Below, one piece after another: positions 24,465 through 33,407 of a stretch of 64,000 bases of DNA. The position numbers and the translations under genes were made by a program. A model generated the notes under the pieces. It was not told the DNA's origin. It saw nothing but the letters and a program-made list of their open reading frames with translations, and did no database searches. Positions within the stretch are counted from its first letter, which is position 1; the number at the start of each line of letters is the position of its first letter. Origin of the DNA: JABFSS01 sp964449445 (GTDB taxonomy: Bacteria; Patescibacteriota; Gracilibacteria; Peribacterales; Peribacteraceae); contig CAYUZT010000007.1 in NCBI GenBank assembly GCA_964449445.1, forward strand, positions 27,790 to 91,789, in the 5' to 3' direction.

Positions 24465-25568
24465 TCAGAATCCCCGCCGCCACTTGCGAATGGTCTCGAT
24501 TCCTCTCGTCACGTAGTACCGCGGCGAGAGAGCGATGTCCCTGCAGTGGGTGAGCGCGAGCACCTTGCCGCCGAAACCGGTCTTGAAGAGCGTGACTCCG
24601 GCGAAGGGGTGCTTCGGGACCGGGCCCGGGACCGGGCTCGGAAGCATGGGGGCAATTCCCCAAAAGTTATAGACGTGATCACCACGCTTGAGGGCATCTT
24701 GAATTGCGGTCCACTGGAGCAGATAGCTCGCGGGGATTTTGCTGATCACACTCGCGCCGTGGTGATAGCTGGTTTCGCCGCCGAAGGTCATATGGATCGA
24801 CGAAGCGATTACTTCTCCCTGGTGACGGGCCAGGTAGAGAATCACAGAGCCCGTGCTCTGGAATTCTTCCACTTGGGCGCGAAAAAAGGCGTCCGTATAC
24901 GCCGTGAATCCGTGGCGCTTGCGAGTTTCGTCATGCAGGCGGAGGAAGTGGTGGAGGTCTGCGGAGAGGTTTCCCGATGCGCTCACGGTGACGCCTTCTT
25001 TCTGAGCACGGCGGATGAGGTTGCGGGTTGTGGAGCGCATGGACTTCAGGAGGTCTTCCTCGTTTCGTGGCACAGAGGACAGTGGACAGTGGACAGTGGA
25101 CAATGAGCTCCAAGGATCAGAAGTTGTCAGGGGTAGATACCAGAGATGTTCCGCCAGCAGATGAAGTGGGGAGCGTTTGGCGCCGATCTGCTCCAATATC
25201 TGATCAACTTGTTGTGACGTCTTCCAGAAGGGACTCAACCGGATGAACGCACATTTTTGTTTGTGAGCGATTCGTTTCAATTCATCCGTAAGAATCTTGA
25301 TCATACTGTCCTCTGTCCTCTGTCCTCTGTCCTCTGTAATCACCGGCCCATACGGAATCGACAAATGTTTCCCCCTCCTTGCGGGTACAATGTGCGCAAA
25401 ACAGATCCCGCGCACGACATCACCGTCTTTGATCATCAGCCGGACCGGCTCCTGCCCAATGCGACGGTATACCTCGCCCATTGCCCAGCTCTGAAGGAAC
25501 GGGCGGTAGGGTTGGGAGAGCAGGAAGGCATCCCATTCGCTGGCGCTGGTAGCTTCCGTGATTGTCAT
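24465..25568 (-). CDS. FemAB/FemX-like aminoacyl transferase (GNAT fold)
   Basis: About 367 residues. It matches the lipid II interpeptide-bridge family in pattern: WDAFLLSQPYRPFLQSWAMG near the start, IPYGPVI, a central coiled segment and HYGASVISKIPASYLLQW-like GASVISKIPASYLLQWTAIQ, then NFWGIAP and the ending LFKTGFGGKV. Such enzymes add amino acids from tRNA to peptidoglycan precursors. Three microrepeat insertions lie in this one gene: TEDRGQRTED (near 25313-25340), SSLSTVHCPLSSVP (near 25070-25105) and SPVPGPVPKHP (near 24618-24645). The start at 25568 (MTITEATSASEW) avoids codons from an AATTATGAAT repeat. Confidence 0.85.
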   Translation of the reverse strand: MTITEATSASEWDAFLLSQPYRPFLQSWAMGEVYRRIGQEPVRLMIKDGDVVRGICFAHIVPARRGKHLSIPYGPVITEDRGQRTEDSMIKILTDELKRIAHKQKCAFIRLSPFWKTSQQVDQILEQIGAKRSPLHLLAEHLWYLPLTTSDPWSSLSTVHCPLSSVPRNEEDLLKSMRSTTRNLIRRAQKEGVTVSASGNLSADLHHFLRLHDETRKRHGFTAYTDAFFRAQVEEFQSTGSVILYLARHQGEVIASSIHMTFGGETSYHHGASVISKIPASYLLQWTAIQDALKRGDHVYNFWGIAPMLPSPVPGPVPKHPFAGVTLFKTGFGGKVLALTHCRDIALSPRYYVTRGIETIRKWRRGF

Positions 25569-25643
25569 GAATGAATTATGAATCAAGAATTATGAATTTG
25601 ATATCAGTAAATGGCTCTGTGTATTTTTTCCATACTTCATAAT
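25569..25643. repeat. AATTATGAAT microrepeat
   Basis: Units AATTATGAATC, AATTATGAATTTG and CATAATTCATAATTC between the FemAB-like and DegT genes form an inverted pair. The same units precede the DegT start (26880-26895). Confidence 0.5.
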
Positions 25644-26879
25644 TCATAATTCTCTTTTCATGTTCTCGATAAGCAACTTTGCCTGGAGAAGCGTCATTCC
25701 CGGATGCGTCGGTAAACTCAGGATACTCTCCGCCACTTCCTCCGCCCGTGGATCATCGCCGTCCCTATATCCATAGATGGATGTGTCACTCGATGGAGGA
25801 CAAATTACGCACCCCGTCCATCCATCATGCAGGTGGATATTGTGCTTCTTGAGCTGCTGACGAATCTTCTCCGCTCCCGAAACGAACATCGGGAATTTGT
25901 TGAGGGGGAGATCGCTCCGGATGCCGTGGAGCACCGGCCAGCCTCGCTTCGCGCACTGCTCCAGATAGAATCGCGTGAGTGCGCGTCGGTGATTGTTGAT
26001 TACCTCCAGTCGCTTCAGTTGATCGAGTGCGAGTGCGGCACAGGCATTCGGCAGCGCGTGCAGCACATGTGACTGCTGCCCGGTTTTCTCCTCTGCTGTG
26101 ACAACGGGCATCAGCAAACCCAGAAGGCTACAGAGTTTCAAGAAGACTTTCCCGATCACGAGGCCGTAGAATGGGCGGGCAACTCCGTAGAGGAGGGGAT
26201 AGAGAAGAAGGCGCAGGATGGTCAGAGAAGAGAGATTGCTACTCTGCTGCTCCAGCCGGTGCAGACGGTGACTGATGTCCATCCGATGGCTGAGGATTGC
26301 GCCTCCCGTGACGCCCGAGATCGCTTTGTCGCGCCCAAAACTCAGCAAAACGAAATCTCCGGTCGTTCCAATTCTCGATGGACCGTTTATGTCGGCGATA
26401 ACGTGCGCGCAGTCTTCGATCAAGGGTATGCGATGCTCATTGCAGATCTTTCGAAGGTCTTCGAGAGGTGCGGGGATGCCGAACGTATGCTGGCAGATGA
26501 GCGCCTTCGTCTTCGGCGTCAGGGCTTTGACAACTTCCTGTGGATCCATACTCAGCGTATCCTTTTCTATATCCACGAACACAGCTCGTGCACCCGCAGC
26601 TGCTATCGCATTCGGCACGACGACGCAGGTATATGCCTGGACGATGACGTCATCGCCCGAGCCGATTCCGAGAGAAGAAAGGAGCGCGTAGAGCCCTTCG
26701 CGCCCTGAGGAGAAGAGAAAGGCATCGGCGGAGAATCTCTCTCGGAGTGCATTTTTGAGTTCCTGCTGTGCATTTCCGCGTTTCCAGAGCCATGGACGCA
26801 GAAGGAGACTGAGCGCGCGCAGACAGAACCGAGTATCGGCGAGGGGAGCGAACGTGTGGTGAATAGGACGAAAAAGCAT
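25644..26879 (-). CDS. DegT/DnrJ/EryC1-family PLP aminotransferase
   Basis: 411 residues. Fold-type I aminotransferase used for amino-sugar synthesis: FSSGREGLYALLSSLGIGSG, VQAYTCVVVPNAIAAAGA, the PLP-stacking QHTFGIPAPLEDL, IEDCAHVI (Asp binding the PLP nitrogen), and the region LLSFGRDKAISGVTGG, where the catalytic Lys is in GRDKAI. An extra hydrophobic helix pair occurs mid-protein (LLLYPLLYGVARPFYGLVIG), which is unusual and suggests membrane association. The start at 26879 is chosen to exclude repeat-derived codons. Situated between FemAB-like and murF, it probably makes an envelope sugar. Confidence 0.82.
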   Translation of the reverse strand: MLFRPIHHTFAPLADTRFCLRALSLLLRPWLWKRGNAQQELKNALRERFSADAFLFSSGREGLYALLSSLGIGSGDDVIVQAYTCVVVPNAIAAAGARAVFVDIEKDTLSMDPQEVVKALTPKTKALICQHTFGIPAPLEDLRKICNEHRIPLIEDCAHVIADINGPSRIGTTGDFVLLSFGRDKAISGVTGGAILSHRMDISHRLHRLEQQSSNLSSLTILRLLLYPLLYGVARPFYGLVIGKVFLKLCSLLGLLMPVVTAEEKTGQQSHVLHALPNACAALALDQLKRLEVINNHRRALTRFYLEQCAKRGWPVLHGIRSDLPLNKFPMFVSGAEKIRQQLKKHNIHLHDGWTGCVICPPSSDTSIYGYRDGDDPRAEEVAESILSLPTHPGMTLLQAKLLIENMKREL

Positions 26880-26889
26880 GAATTTTGAA

Positions 26890-28473
26890 TTATGAATTAT
26901 GGATGGGCAAGATTTTGCGGATGGTGGCAGGAGACATTCTCCCGGCACAGATGAGTAGAGATCCGCTAAGAACTTCCGGCATTGATCGTGAGAATTCTTC
27001 AATATTCTTCGCCCCTCCAGCGGCAAAATTCCTCGCGCTCTGCGGATCGATCACGATGATGCGATCGAAGACCTGCGTGGCGAATGCCCCCAGTTCCTGT
27101 TCTGCCGGTGATTGAAATTCGCCCATTTCAATGAGACCTGCCGCAAGGAGGACTTTGTGTTCCTCGGGTTGTGTGCGCGCCCAGGCGATAGCGGCTTTTA
27201 AGCTTGCACTGCTGCTATTGTGCGTATCGTCGAGAATTTTCACGCCTGCTTCCTCGCGGACAGAGAAAGTCTGGGAGAGGGGAGTGAAGTGGAGCAGCAG
27301 TTCTCGCATGCGAGGGAACGCGACGTTCACATGTTCACCAACAGCGATTGCCAGGAGGACGTTCGAAACGTTATGGGTACCGTGGAGCGGAACATCGAAC
27401 ACCGTATCACGCGCGCGAAAGCGAATACCGCGGGGAGTTTCCTCGATATCAAACGCCTCCAGGTCGCACTGCCCGCCGGTGCCAACGATCACGACGGGGC
27501 ACGGAGAAACACTCGCCATATTCCTGCAGAGTTCGTTGTCGCCGTTGAGGAAGGCACGGCCTTCGGCAGGAAGAGACCGAATCAACTCCGCTTTCGCCTC
27601 GAACAGATTCTGTTGTGAGCCGAACAGTGCGATGTGTTGGGTGCCGACGTGGGTGACGACGCCGAGTGTCGGGCGGACGTAGCCGCACATGAGGCTGATC
27701 TCTCCTTTGCGATAGGCGCCCATCTCGACAATGAGAACATCGGGACCGGGCTCGGGAGCGGGACCGGCAAGACGAGAGCTTATCCATTGGGCAACGCCAA
27801 TTTCGCTATTCACATGCGCAGGAGTCACAGCCGGGTTCAGGTCCTTCAGCATGCATGCAAGGAGTTCCTTGGTCGTCGTCTTGCCGACGCTTCCGGTTAC
27901 ACCGATCACGGTCAGATCGGGATGTTGCTCACGCAGTCTCCTGGCGCGCGCGATGATCCGGTTCTTGAGCAGCGCATCCACCGGGTACAGCAGCAGCCAG
28001 GCAACGGTGAGCGTGAGCGGTTGCAGGAGAACCAGCACGGGAAGCAGAACGATCAGGTCGGTCGGTGCGACTGCCAATGCGATGAGGATGGTGAGCAGGC
28101 CTGCGGTCGCCGTGAGCATCACCGCCTTCTTCGTGAAGACGGGATAGCGTTGCCGACCCAGGGTAATCTGCGCGAACGACAGGGTTGCGAGGACGATGAG
28201 CGCGAGAGTGAAGACAATGATCGGGAAGAATTTGTCCTCTCGAACGAGAAAAAAGGCGACAGCGTAGAGAGCGACAATCGCGGGGCGGGATTTGCCCCAC
28301 AGTTGCGTCAGCCACCCTTCTCGCCGCAGATGCTCCAGCATCCTATCCGGTCTCCACTCCTTTATCTGCCATAGCCACACCAAGGTCAGAAGGGGCGAAA
28401 GTGCCCCTATAGCCGTCAGAACAAGCAAAATCACAGGCAAAGTGGTGGTAGCGTACCACGCTGGTATTTGCAA
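26890..28473 (-). CDS. murF: MurF-type Mur ligase with N-terminal membrane domain
   Basis: About 527 residues. The first ~150 have four to five hydrophobic helices (LPVILLVLTAIGALSPLLTL, FFPIIVFTLALIVLATLSFA). Then a Mur ligase: IGVTGSVGKTTTKELLACML (P-loop), VIVEMGAYRKGEI, VVTHVGTQHIALFGS, GDNEL, GTHNVSNVLLAIAVG and ILDDTHNSSSASLKAAI. MurF adds D-Ala-D-Ala to the UDP-MurNAc-tripeptide. The start is uncertain (TTG 28473, TTG 28440 or GTG 28434), because ORF upstream of here is antisense of the divergent gene. A GGGACCGGGCTC microrepeat adds PAPEPGPD at residues ~230. Confidence 0.85.
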   Translation of the reverse strand: MQIPAWYATTTLPVILLVLTAIGALSPLLTLVWLWQIKEWRPDRMLEHLRREGWLTQLWGKSRPAIVALYAVAFFLVREDKFFPIIVFTLALIVLATLSFAQITLGRQRYPVFTKKAVMLTATAGLLTILIALAVAPTDLIVLLPVLVLLQPLTLTVAWLLLYPVDALLKNRIIARARRLREQHPDLTVIGVTGSVGKTTTKELLACMLKDLNPAVTPAHVNSEIGVAQWISSRLAGPAPEPGPDVLIVEMGAYRKGEISLMCGYVRPTLGVVTHVGTQHIALFGSQQNLFEAKAELIRSLPAEGRAFLNGDNELCRNMASVSPCPVVIVGTGGQCDLEAFDIEETPRGIRFRARDTVFDVPLHGTHNVSNVLLAIAVGEHVNVAFPRMRELLLHFTPLSQTFSVREEAGVKILDDTHNSSSASLKAAIAWARTQPEEHKVLLAAGLIEMGEFQSPAEQELGAFATQVFDRIIVIDPQSARNFAAGGAKNIEEFSRSMPEVLSGSLLICAGRMSPATIRKILPIHNS

Positions 28474-28495
28474 AATACACAGAAAGTTGTATAAT
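28467..28495 (+). promoter_or_regulatory. Promoter for the exported acidic protein, overlapping the murF start region
   Basis: TTTGCA at 28467-28472, a 17-base spacer and TATAAT at 28490-28495. Initiation would be near 28502, about 20 bases before the ATG at 28522. The minus strand of the same stretch offers TATTAT-type boxes for murF, so the two divergent promoters overlap. Confidence 0.6.
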
Positions 28496-28521
28496 ATACG
28501 AGTTACTTCCAAACACACACT

Positions 28522-29769
28522 ATGGGAAAGAAAACACATACCCATTTCCAGTTGAACCGCGCGGTCATCACGCTTGCGCTCATCGCCGGTCTCGCCGGCG
28601 GCAATGCCAACCGGCTTTCCGCATCTCTGTGGACCGCGATGACGGATGTCGTGGCCGGAATAGCGGAGACTGTCGGCATCACCAGTGCTCCGACGCCCGT
28701 CATTCAGCAACCTGCCCAGGAGGAGCAATCCTCGCTGTGGGATTTGTTCTGGGGGTCTGCGGCTCCCACGCCCGCTGCGGAAAACTCTGGCGGTGCAGTG
28801 AATGAATCGACAACGGTTCCCGCCTATCAGCCGAGTCCCGCAACGCTCCCAGACGATTTCCCCGTTTCTCCTGTTGATCAGTGGAATACCACCACTACTC
28901 CGGGAGGTGCGGTTCACACGTCGCCTTCTAACATTCAGATCCCGGCAACGACGGGCTTTGGGCCTTCCATTGCATGGCCGACAGACATCTTGAGGGATCA
29001 GCAGCCTGCACTTCCAGGGACTTACAACAATGCCTTGCCGGGTCTCTACGGTGCACCGACATCACAAGGATTGCCGGTACCGTCCGTTTCGTCTCCGACG
29101 GGAATCCCTACGCCGTCGTACATGTACACCACAGGCAACGTGTTCATTCCCGGATCGAATGCCGATCCCCGGCTGCAGACGCCAGTGCAACTGCAGCAGT
29201 GGCAGAATGCCGTTACAGGTTCGTACGGCAGGTCGACGGGAACGGTATTCACACCAACTGCAGCGGGATCGACAGTGATTTTTGACCCCGATGGCTTGAT
29301 GGTCAGGCCCGGGATAGGGCCAGTGATGAATCCAAACACATCAGGCGTGCCGGGAGTGCAGGTCTTGAACCCGCCGCTGAACACTTGGGAAGCCATCCTT
29401 GAGCGGCTGTATCAGCAACAGCAACAGCAGAGTGGTCAGGGTAGTCAGCAGGGGGCTCCGTCTGCGGTCAACAATGGGCAGAACACGAACCAAGGTCAAA
29501 CGTCACCGGGTAATAGCGGTGCGGCTCAGCAGAACGTTCAGTTGTTCCTTTATCCCTGTGCGACAGGCATTTGCAGTGTGCCGTGGGTGAATGAGGATAT
29601 AGATGACGATTACGAGATAAATGTTCATGAAGGAGCAGACGATGACATAGACGACGATTACGTAATTGAAACATCTTCATCTTCAGTGAGTGTTAATTTC
29701 CAGGATGATGATTATGAAATTGTAACATCTTCTTCGTCCTCTTCATCTTCTGCATCGGTTGGGAAGTAA
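28522..29769 (+). CDS. Secreted low-complexity protein with acidic/Ser-rich tail
   Basis: 415 residues, no family recognised. An N-terminal hydrophobic segment (AVITLALIAGLAGGNANRLS) probably acts as signal. The body is Pro/Thr/Gln/Asn-rich and poorly ordered, with a Q-rich block (residues ~293-305). A single Cys pair occurs at YPCATGIC. The C terminus has three acidic repeats around DDDYEI/DDDYVI separated by Ser-rich stretches. It looks like a surface or matrix protein; the acidic repeats could bind cations. It has its own promoter and terminator and precedes a Ser/Thr kinase gene. Confidence 0.7.
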   Translation: MGKKTHTHFQLNRAVITLALIAGLAGGNANRLSASLWTAMTDVVAGIAETVGITSAPTPVIQQPAQEEQSSLWDLFWGSAAPTPAAENSGGAVNESTTVPAYQPSPATLPDDFPVSPVDQWNTTTTPGGAVHTSPSNIQIPATTGFGPSIAWPTDILRDQQPALPGTYNNALPGLYGAPTSQGLPVPSVSSPTGIPTPSYMYTTGNVFIPGSNADPRLQTPVQLQQWQNAVTGSYGRSTGTVFTPTAAGSTVIFDPDGLMVRPGIGPVMNPNTSGVPGVQVLNPPLNTWEAILERLYQQQQQQSGQGSQQGAPSAVNNGQNTNQGQTSPGNSGAAQQNVQLFLYPCATGICSVPWVNEDIDDDYEINVHEGADDDIDDDYVIETSSSSVSVNFQDDDYEIVTSSSSSSSSASVGK

Positions 29770-29790
29770 AGTCGTAGATTTCGCATCCAT

Positions 29791-29821
29791 AAAAAGTGAG
29801 GCATGGTGTCTCACTTTTTTT
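29791..29821 (+). terminator. Rho-independent terminator
   Basis: AAAAAGTGAG, nine-base loop, CTCACTTTTTTT: a stem of about nine pairs with a T-run, 21 bases after the stop of the secreted acidic protein. Confidence 0.85.
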
Positions 29822-29876
29822 GCAGTAGGGAGAATTAGCCCATAAATCCCATATTTATATATAATGTCAACTTAAC

Positions 29877-29905
29877 TTGACTAATTTATGTATAAAACGT
29901 AGAAT
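29877..29905 (+). promoter_or_regulatory. Promoter of the Ser/Thr kinase gene
   Basis: TTGACT at 29877-29882, exactly 17 bases, TAGAAT at 29900-29905, and the ATG at 29917. Initiation would be only a few bases before the ATG, so the message is nearly leaderless. Confidence 0.6.
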
Positions 29906-29916
29906 CGCAAGCCTTT

Positions 29917-32148
29917 ATGGCAATTGGTGACATTCCAAGATCATCGGCGGATAGCAATCCGTGGATGCGCGATAGCAAGTCATCTATTAAGCAGGGAGCA
30001 GCAACTGAAAATTTCAATCCCGTTACGGTATCGTTGGAAGAATATCTGACGAGAGTGGATGGATGCTGTTCCGGCCTCGTTGGGTTCGGTGAAGCTATCG
30101 AAGAAGCGAAAAGATCTTTAGGTGAGGAGGAGGCTGAAAATGCATCAGCATTTCACGTAAAATTAAGTACCAGCTTGGAAAAACAACAAGCGCTAAAAGA
30201 TGAATTAGGTATTCATATAGGGACACTGCGGAAGCATTTGCAAGACCTTTTAAGCCCCGATTTCGTTCCAGGAAATATTCGTATCGGCTCGGGAATATTC
30301 GGTGAAAACATTGGTGATGGAGGCATGGGTTCTCTGCGAAAAGCGGTTATACGCGGCCGACTCAAAGCTACAAAAAAACTGCTCAATCCTGGCAACCCGG
30401 ATTTAGTTCAGCGATTCCTCAAAGAACAAGCCGCTTTGCAGAAACTCGATGGCAACATTGGGCCGCAATTTGACGGCGTGGAGACGGTGAATGGGGAAAG
30501 ATATATCATCATGGACTGGATTGATGGCGAAAATCTTGCAGCATTTGGTCGTCTTCCTCCTGAGCAGGCATATGATGTACTTGCGTCGTTTGCAGCAGCA
30601 GCAGCAAATTTGGTGAATGACTATAAAATATTTCATCGCGATATAAAACCGCAGAATGTAATGGTGAATCGTCGCACAGGAGAAGTGAAAATCATTGATT
30701 TCGGGATCATGGCTATAGAAGGAGAAAATGGCCAAAGTGATACAGCAGGTGAAAATAAAACTCGAGAAGGACATGTGATGGGTACGCCCGCATTCATGTC
30801 CCCCCAGATGCTACAGGATTCCTCGAAGCTCGATGAACGCAATGAAGCGTATGCGGTGGGAGCAACCGCCTATTTTTTGCTGACGGGAAAGAACCCTGAT
30901 CCTGGTAATCCAGATCTATCTCTCCTTCCTGTGGAAGTTCGGGGTTGGATAGAAGAACTGACGCGTAGAGATATCAACCAGCGTAAAAGTATCAATGAAG
31001 CAGGAAAATTTGCTTTTGAAAATAGTGGACACACGAAATTGTTTGGAACATGGGAAGAGTTCTTGCAAGCGAATAATGCACGGCGGACCATCGATCCTAC
31101 CCAATTGTATTCTGGAGGGCAGAAAATAATTTCTCTTCCTCGAAAGAGTAATCCCTCATCGCGATTCTGGACTTCCAAGAAAACAGTGATAACAGGATTG
31201 AGTGCGGTAGCGCTTACTGCCTTGGGTGTTATTGTTATGGCTGGAAGAAATACAGATGAGAAGCCAATTAATGGAGAGAAAAAGGGAGAAACCAAAGAAC
31301 CCGTTGTCGCGAAAAAGGATGATGCGACATTGAAAGCAGAACAAGAAGAGGCACGACTTCGACACAGATTAGAGCAGCAAAAAAAGATGCTTGACGATTT
31401 TTTCCGAGATGCCCCATTTAGAATGTCTTTTGAAGATGGAATTAGGGTAGATGATGTTGAAAACAAGCAACTTTTGAATCGAGGTGCTGAATATATTAAT
31501 TTATTTCAAGATAAGAATGGAAAAACCGTCATGAGGGGTCTGGTTCTCAGTGACGATGCCGCAGAAAAGCAAGGATATTCTTCCTTTGTGAAAGGTCTTT
31601 CTCCGACAGCAAATCCAATGAAGGTAGCACAAGGAAAAACAAGAACATGCCATTTGCTTGATATGGATGATCCCGAGTTTGCCAATAAAATTAGGGAAGC
31701 AAATTTGAGGATTCTGGACGTTTGGACTGGTTTTGCTATCTCTCACAGAGAAACAGGAGAGGCCAGGTATCTTGCTTATTCAGATATTCCCGTAGATGCG
31801 GACCACCCAGTTCGTGTATATCTTGAAGAATACAGGAGGCGTTTACTCGCTAATCCGCCGGTAACAATCACTCCTGGAAAGGATGTCAAAAATGTGAAAG
31901 AAAATGAAGTTGCGGGCATCAACAGAGCAATCAATTTAATAGAAAAAGGTATTCCAGGAAAAATTCCTCTTCCTAAAATCAAACAGGAACTCAAAGAAGC
32001 AGTCCCCTCAAAGCAAGGTTCTTTGAGACACAATTTCCGCGATCTTTTCGCAAACTCGCCTGTCGCGATGAATGGCATGCCGCACCCCGGGAAAAACGAA
32101 GAGCTTGCTTTTGCTCATCAGATTGACAATAAGGCGGGCGTCCGATAG
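29917..32148 (+). CDS. Membrane-anchored Ser/Thr protein kinase
   Basis: 743 residues. The kinase domain spans about residues 130-370: glycine loop GENIGDGGMGS, a probable ATP-binding Lys in LKATKKLL, catalytic FHRDIKPQNVMVN, IIDFGIMAIEG, GTPAFMSPQ (activation-loop end), YAVGATAYFLLTG and final Arg helix DINQRKSI. A single transmembrane helix follows (VITGLSAVALTALGVIVMAG, ~residue 425), then an extracellular ~300-residue domain of unknown type starting with a charged coiled coil. The 5' half is AT-richer than its neighbours. The last 47 codons overlap the convergent hydrolase gene by 141 bp, so the tail is antisense of conserved hydrolase sequence. Confidence 0.88.
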   Translation: MAIGDIPRSSADSNPWMRDSKSSIKQGAATENFNPVTVSLEEYLTRVDGCCSGLVGFGEAIEEAKRSLGEEEAENASAFHVKLSTSLEKQQALKDELGIHIGTLRKHLQDLLSPDFVPGNIRIGSGIFGENIGDGGMGSLRKAVIRGRLKATKKLLNPGNPDLVQRFLKEQAALQKLDGNIGPQFDGVETVNGERYIIMDWIDGENLAAFGRLPPEQAYDVLASFAAAAANLVNDYKIFHRDIKPQNVMVNRRTGEVKIIDFGIMAIEGENGQSDTAGENKTREGHVMGTPAFMSPQMLQDSSKLDERNEAYAVGATAYFLLTGKNPDPGNPDLSLLPVEVRGWIEELTRRDINQRKSINEAGKFAFENSGHTKLFGTWEEFLQANNARRTIDPTQLYSGGQKIISLPRKSNPSSRFWTSKKTVITGLSAVALTALGVIVMAGRNTDEKPINGEKKGETKEPVVAKKDDATLKAEQEEARLRHRLEQQKKMLDDFFRDAPFRMSFEDGIRVDDVENKQLLNRGAEYINLFQDKNGKTVMRGLVLSDDAAEKQGYSSFVKGLSPTANPMKVAQGKTRTCHLLDMDDPEFANKIREANLRILDVWTGFAISHRETGEARYLAYSDIPVDADHPVRVYLEEYRRRLLANPPVTITPGKDVKNVKENEVAGINRAINLIEKGIPGKIPLPKIKQELKEAVPSKQGSLRHNFRDLFANSPVAMNGMPHPGKNEELAFAHQIDNKAGVR

Positions 32149-32772
32149 GGGAGTCATGGTGTCTTCTGCTCCCCAGAAAATATCCGTCGGTACCTTAATC
32201 GATGGGAGCAGGGGAGTGAGATCTTCTTTCGAGACGTTGATGAGCGTCTGGCGCATCACGGGGCTCGCTTTTTCGTAGTCGTGCACACGGACGAGTTTGT
32301 AGAGAAGCTTCTTTCCCACTGGCTCAAGGGACTTTAATCCCGGAATGGAGAGGAAAAACTTGCCGGTCTTCGCGAGCGTTAGACCGATGATGCGCTTGAA
32401 GTGGCGGGGGTGGCAAATACCCGCAGGAGCACACAAAAATAAATGATCGATCGGAATAGTTGGATGGTTGGATGGTTGGATGGTAAGACGGGCGGCGAGT
32501 TTGATGGCGATACGACCGCCGTGAGAGTGGCCGAGGAGAAAAACTCGTTGACTCGTTAACTCGTTAACTCGTTGTTTCGTGAACCAATCAATAACCCAAT
32601 CTGCATAGTCATCGGTCGTCCATGGACGATCGGGCTCAGGCTCGTCGCCGAAGCCGGGGAGATCCGGCGTCAAAATTTCCACATCTGTTCCCTCCAAAGC
32701 GGCACGCAGCTCGGTGAACGACTCTTTCGAGCCCCCCCAGCCATGTAAACACAGGAGAACAGGTTTCATCAT
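32008..32772 (-). CDS. Alpha/beta-hydrolase
   Basis: 254 residues. LLCLHGWGGSKESF (oxyanion HG), nucleophile elbow LLGHSHGGRIAIK (GHSHG, Ser), WGAEDTMTPLSDA (acid) and PGVRHAIHRDR (catalytic His). Substrate unknown. Two in-frame microrepeat insertions occur: KQRVNELTSQRV from a TTAACTCG array (32540-32582), and IQPSNHPTIP from a TGGATGGT array (32455-32490). The start is set at the double ATG 32772/32769 with TACAAT close upstream; upstream in-frame codons are antisense to the antitoxin gene. The conserved C-terminal histidine region overlaps the kinase 3' end. Confidence 0.86.
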   Translation of the reverse strand: MMKPVLLCLHGWGGSKESFTELRAALEGTDVEILTPDLPGFGDEPEPDRPWTTDDYADWVIDWFTKQRVNELTSQRVFLLGHSHGGRIAIKLAARLTIQPSNHPTIPIDHLFLCAPAGICHPRHFKRIIGLTLAKTGKFFLSIPGLKSLEPVGKKLLYKLVRVHDYEKASPVMRQTLINVSKEDLTPLLPSIKVPTDIFWGAEDTMTPLSDARLIVNLMSKSKLFVFPGVRHAIHRDRRVCEKIAEIVSQRTLL

Positions 32773-32848
32773 GATGCATTGTAGCGGAAGGACGCTCTTG
32801 CACAGGTGATACACTTTTGATACACTTGATTCGTCTTCCCATTCTCTT

Positions 32849-33079
32849 ATGCCGACCTCCAAGAAGCGCTTGAATATCACATTGCCGAAGCAGGTTCGTG
32901 TGTACCTGAAGAAGCTCGCGATGCGGGATGAAGTCCCAGAAGCCACGAAGGCAGCACAGCTTGTGCAGATGGCGATGGAGATCGAGGAAGATGCCTACTT
33001 TGCGAAGATTGCCGATGAACGGATAGCGAAGAAAGGAAAATTTATTTCTCACGAGGAGTTTTGGTCCAAGTTGTTATGA
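32849..33079 (+). CDS. Antitoxin of RelE-type system
   Basis: 76 residues. An N-terminal strand plus helices (KKRLNITLPKQVRVYLKKLA) in the style of ribbon-helix-helix antitoxins, and an acidic/aromatic C-terminal toxin-binding tail (HEEFWSKLL). It would bind its own promoter and neutralise the downstream toxin. The upstream direct repeat GATACACTT..GATACACTT (around 32807-32829) may be promoter and operator. Stop overlaps the toxin ATG (ATGA), a typical coupled arrangement. Confidence 0.78.
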   Translation: MPTSKKRLNITLPKQVRVYLKKLAMRDEVPEATKAAQLVQMAMEIEEDAYFAKIADERIAKKGKFISHEEFWSKLL

Positions 33080-33354
33080 CGTATGTCATTCAGTACAGCG
33101 AATTCATTACTCGCAAACGTTTTTCAAAAATTCCCAAAAGCGATCGAGTTCGCATCCATCGTGCAATTGTGGAAAAGCTGGCAGAGCATCCGGACATTTT
33201 TGGCAAGCCGCTGAGACTTTCTCTTTGGGGCTCTTGGAGTCTGCGGGTAGGGGAATATCGTGTGATATACCGTATTGAAGGGAAAACAGTGCAAGTCATC
33301 CTGTTTGGACATCGATCAACGATTTATCAGGAGGCGAAGGATATTCTTGGGTAA
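33076..33354 (+). CDS. RelE/ParE-superfamily toxin
   Basis: 92 residues. Pattern of the RelE family: YVIQYSEFITRKRFSKIPKS, helix RVRIHRAIVEKLAEHP, LRLSLWGSWSLRVGEYRVIY and the ending VQVILFGHRSTIY. RelE-type toxins cut ribosome-bound mRNA; the HR in FGHRSTIY is in the usual position for catalytic residues. The start at 33076 overlaps the antitoxin stop by four bases; an ORF start further upstream is unnecessary. Confidence 0.85.
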   Translation: MTYVIQYSEFITRKRFSKIPKSDRVRIHRAIVEKLAEHPDIFGKPLRLSLWGSWSLRVGEYRVIYRIEGKTVQVILFGHRSTIYQEAKDILG

Positions 33355-33407
33355 TTGCCTTCATCATTCCCTAGCAGCGCAGAGGAAGATGATTATACTG
33401 GTGCAAC

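Noticed and set aside
27634..28374. 246-codon plus-strand ORF opposite murF
   Set aside because: Antisense shadow of the Mur ligase and its membrane domain.
28474..28917. N-terminal extension of murF up to 28917
   Set aside because: The extension is antisense to the secreted acidic-protein gene and crosses its promoter; it has no membrane or ligase features.
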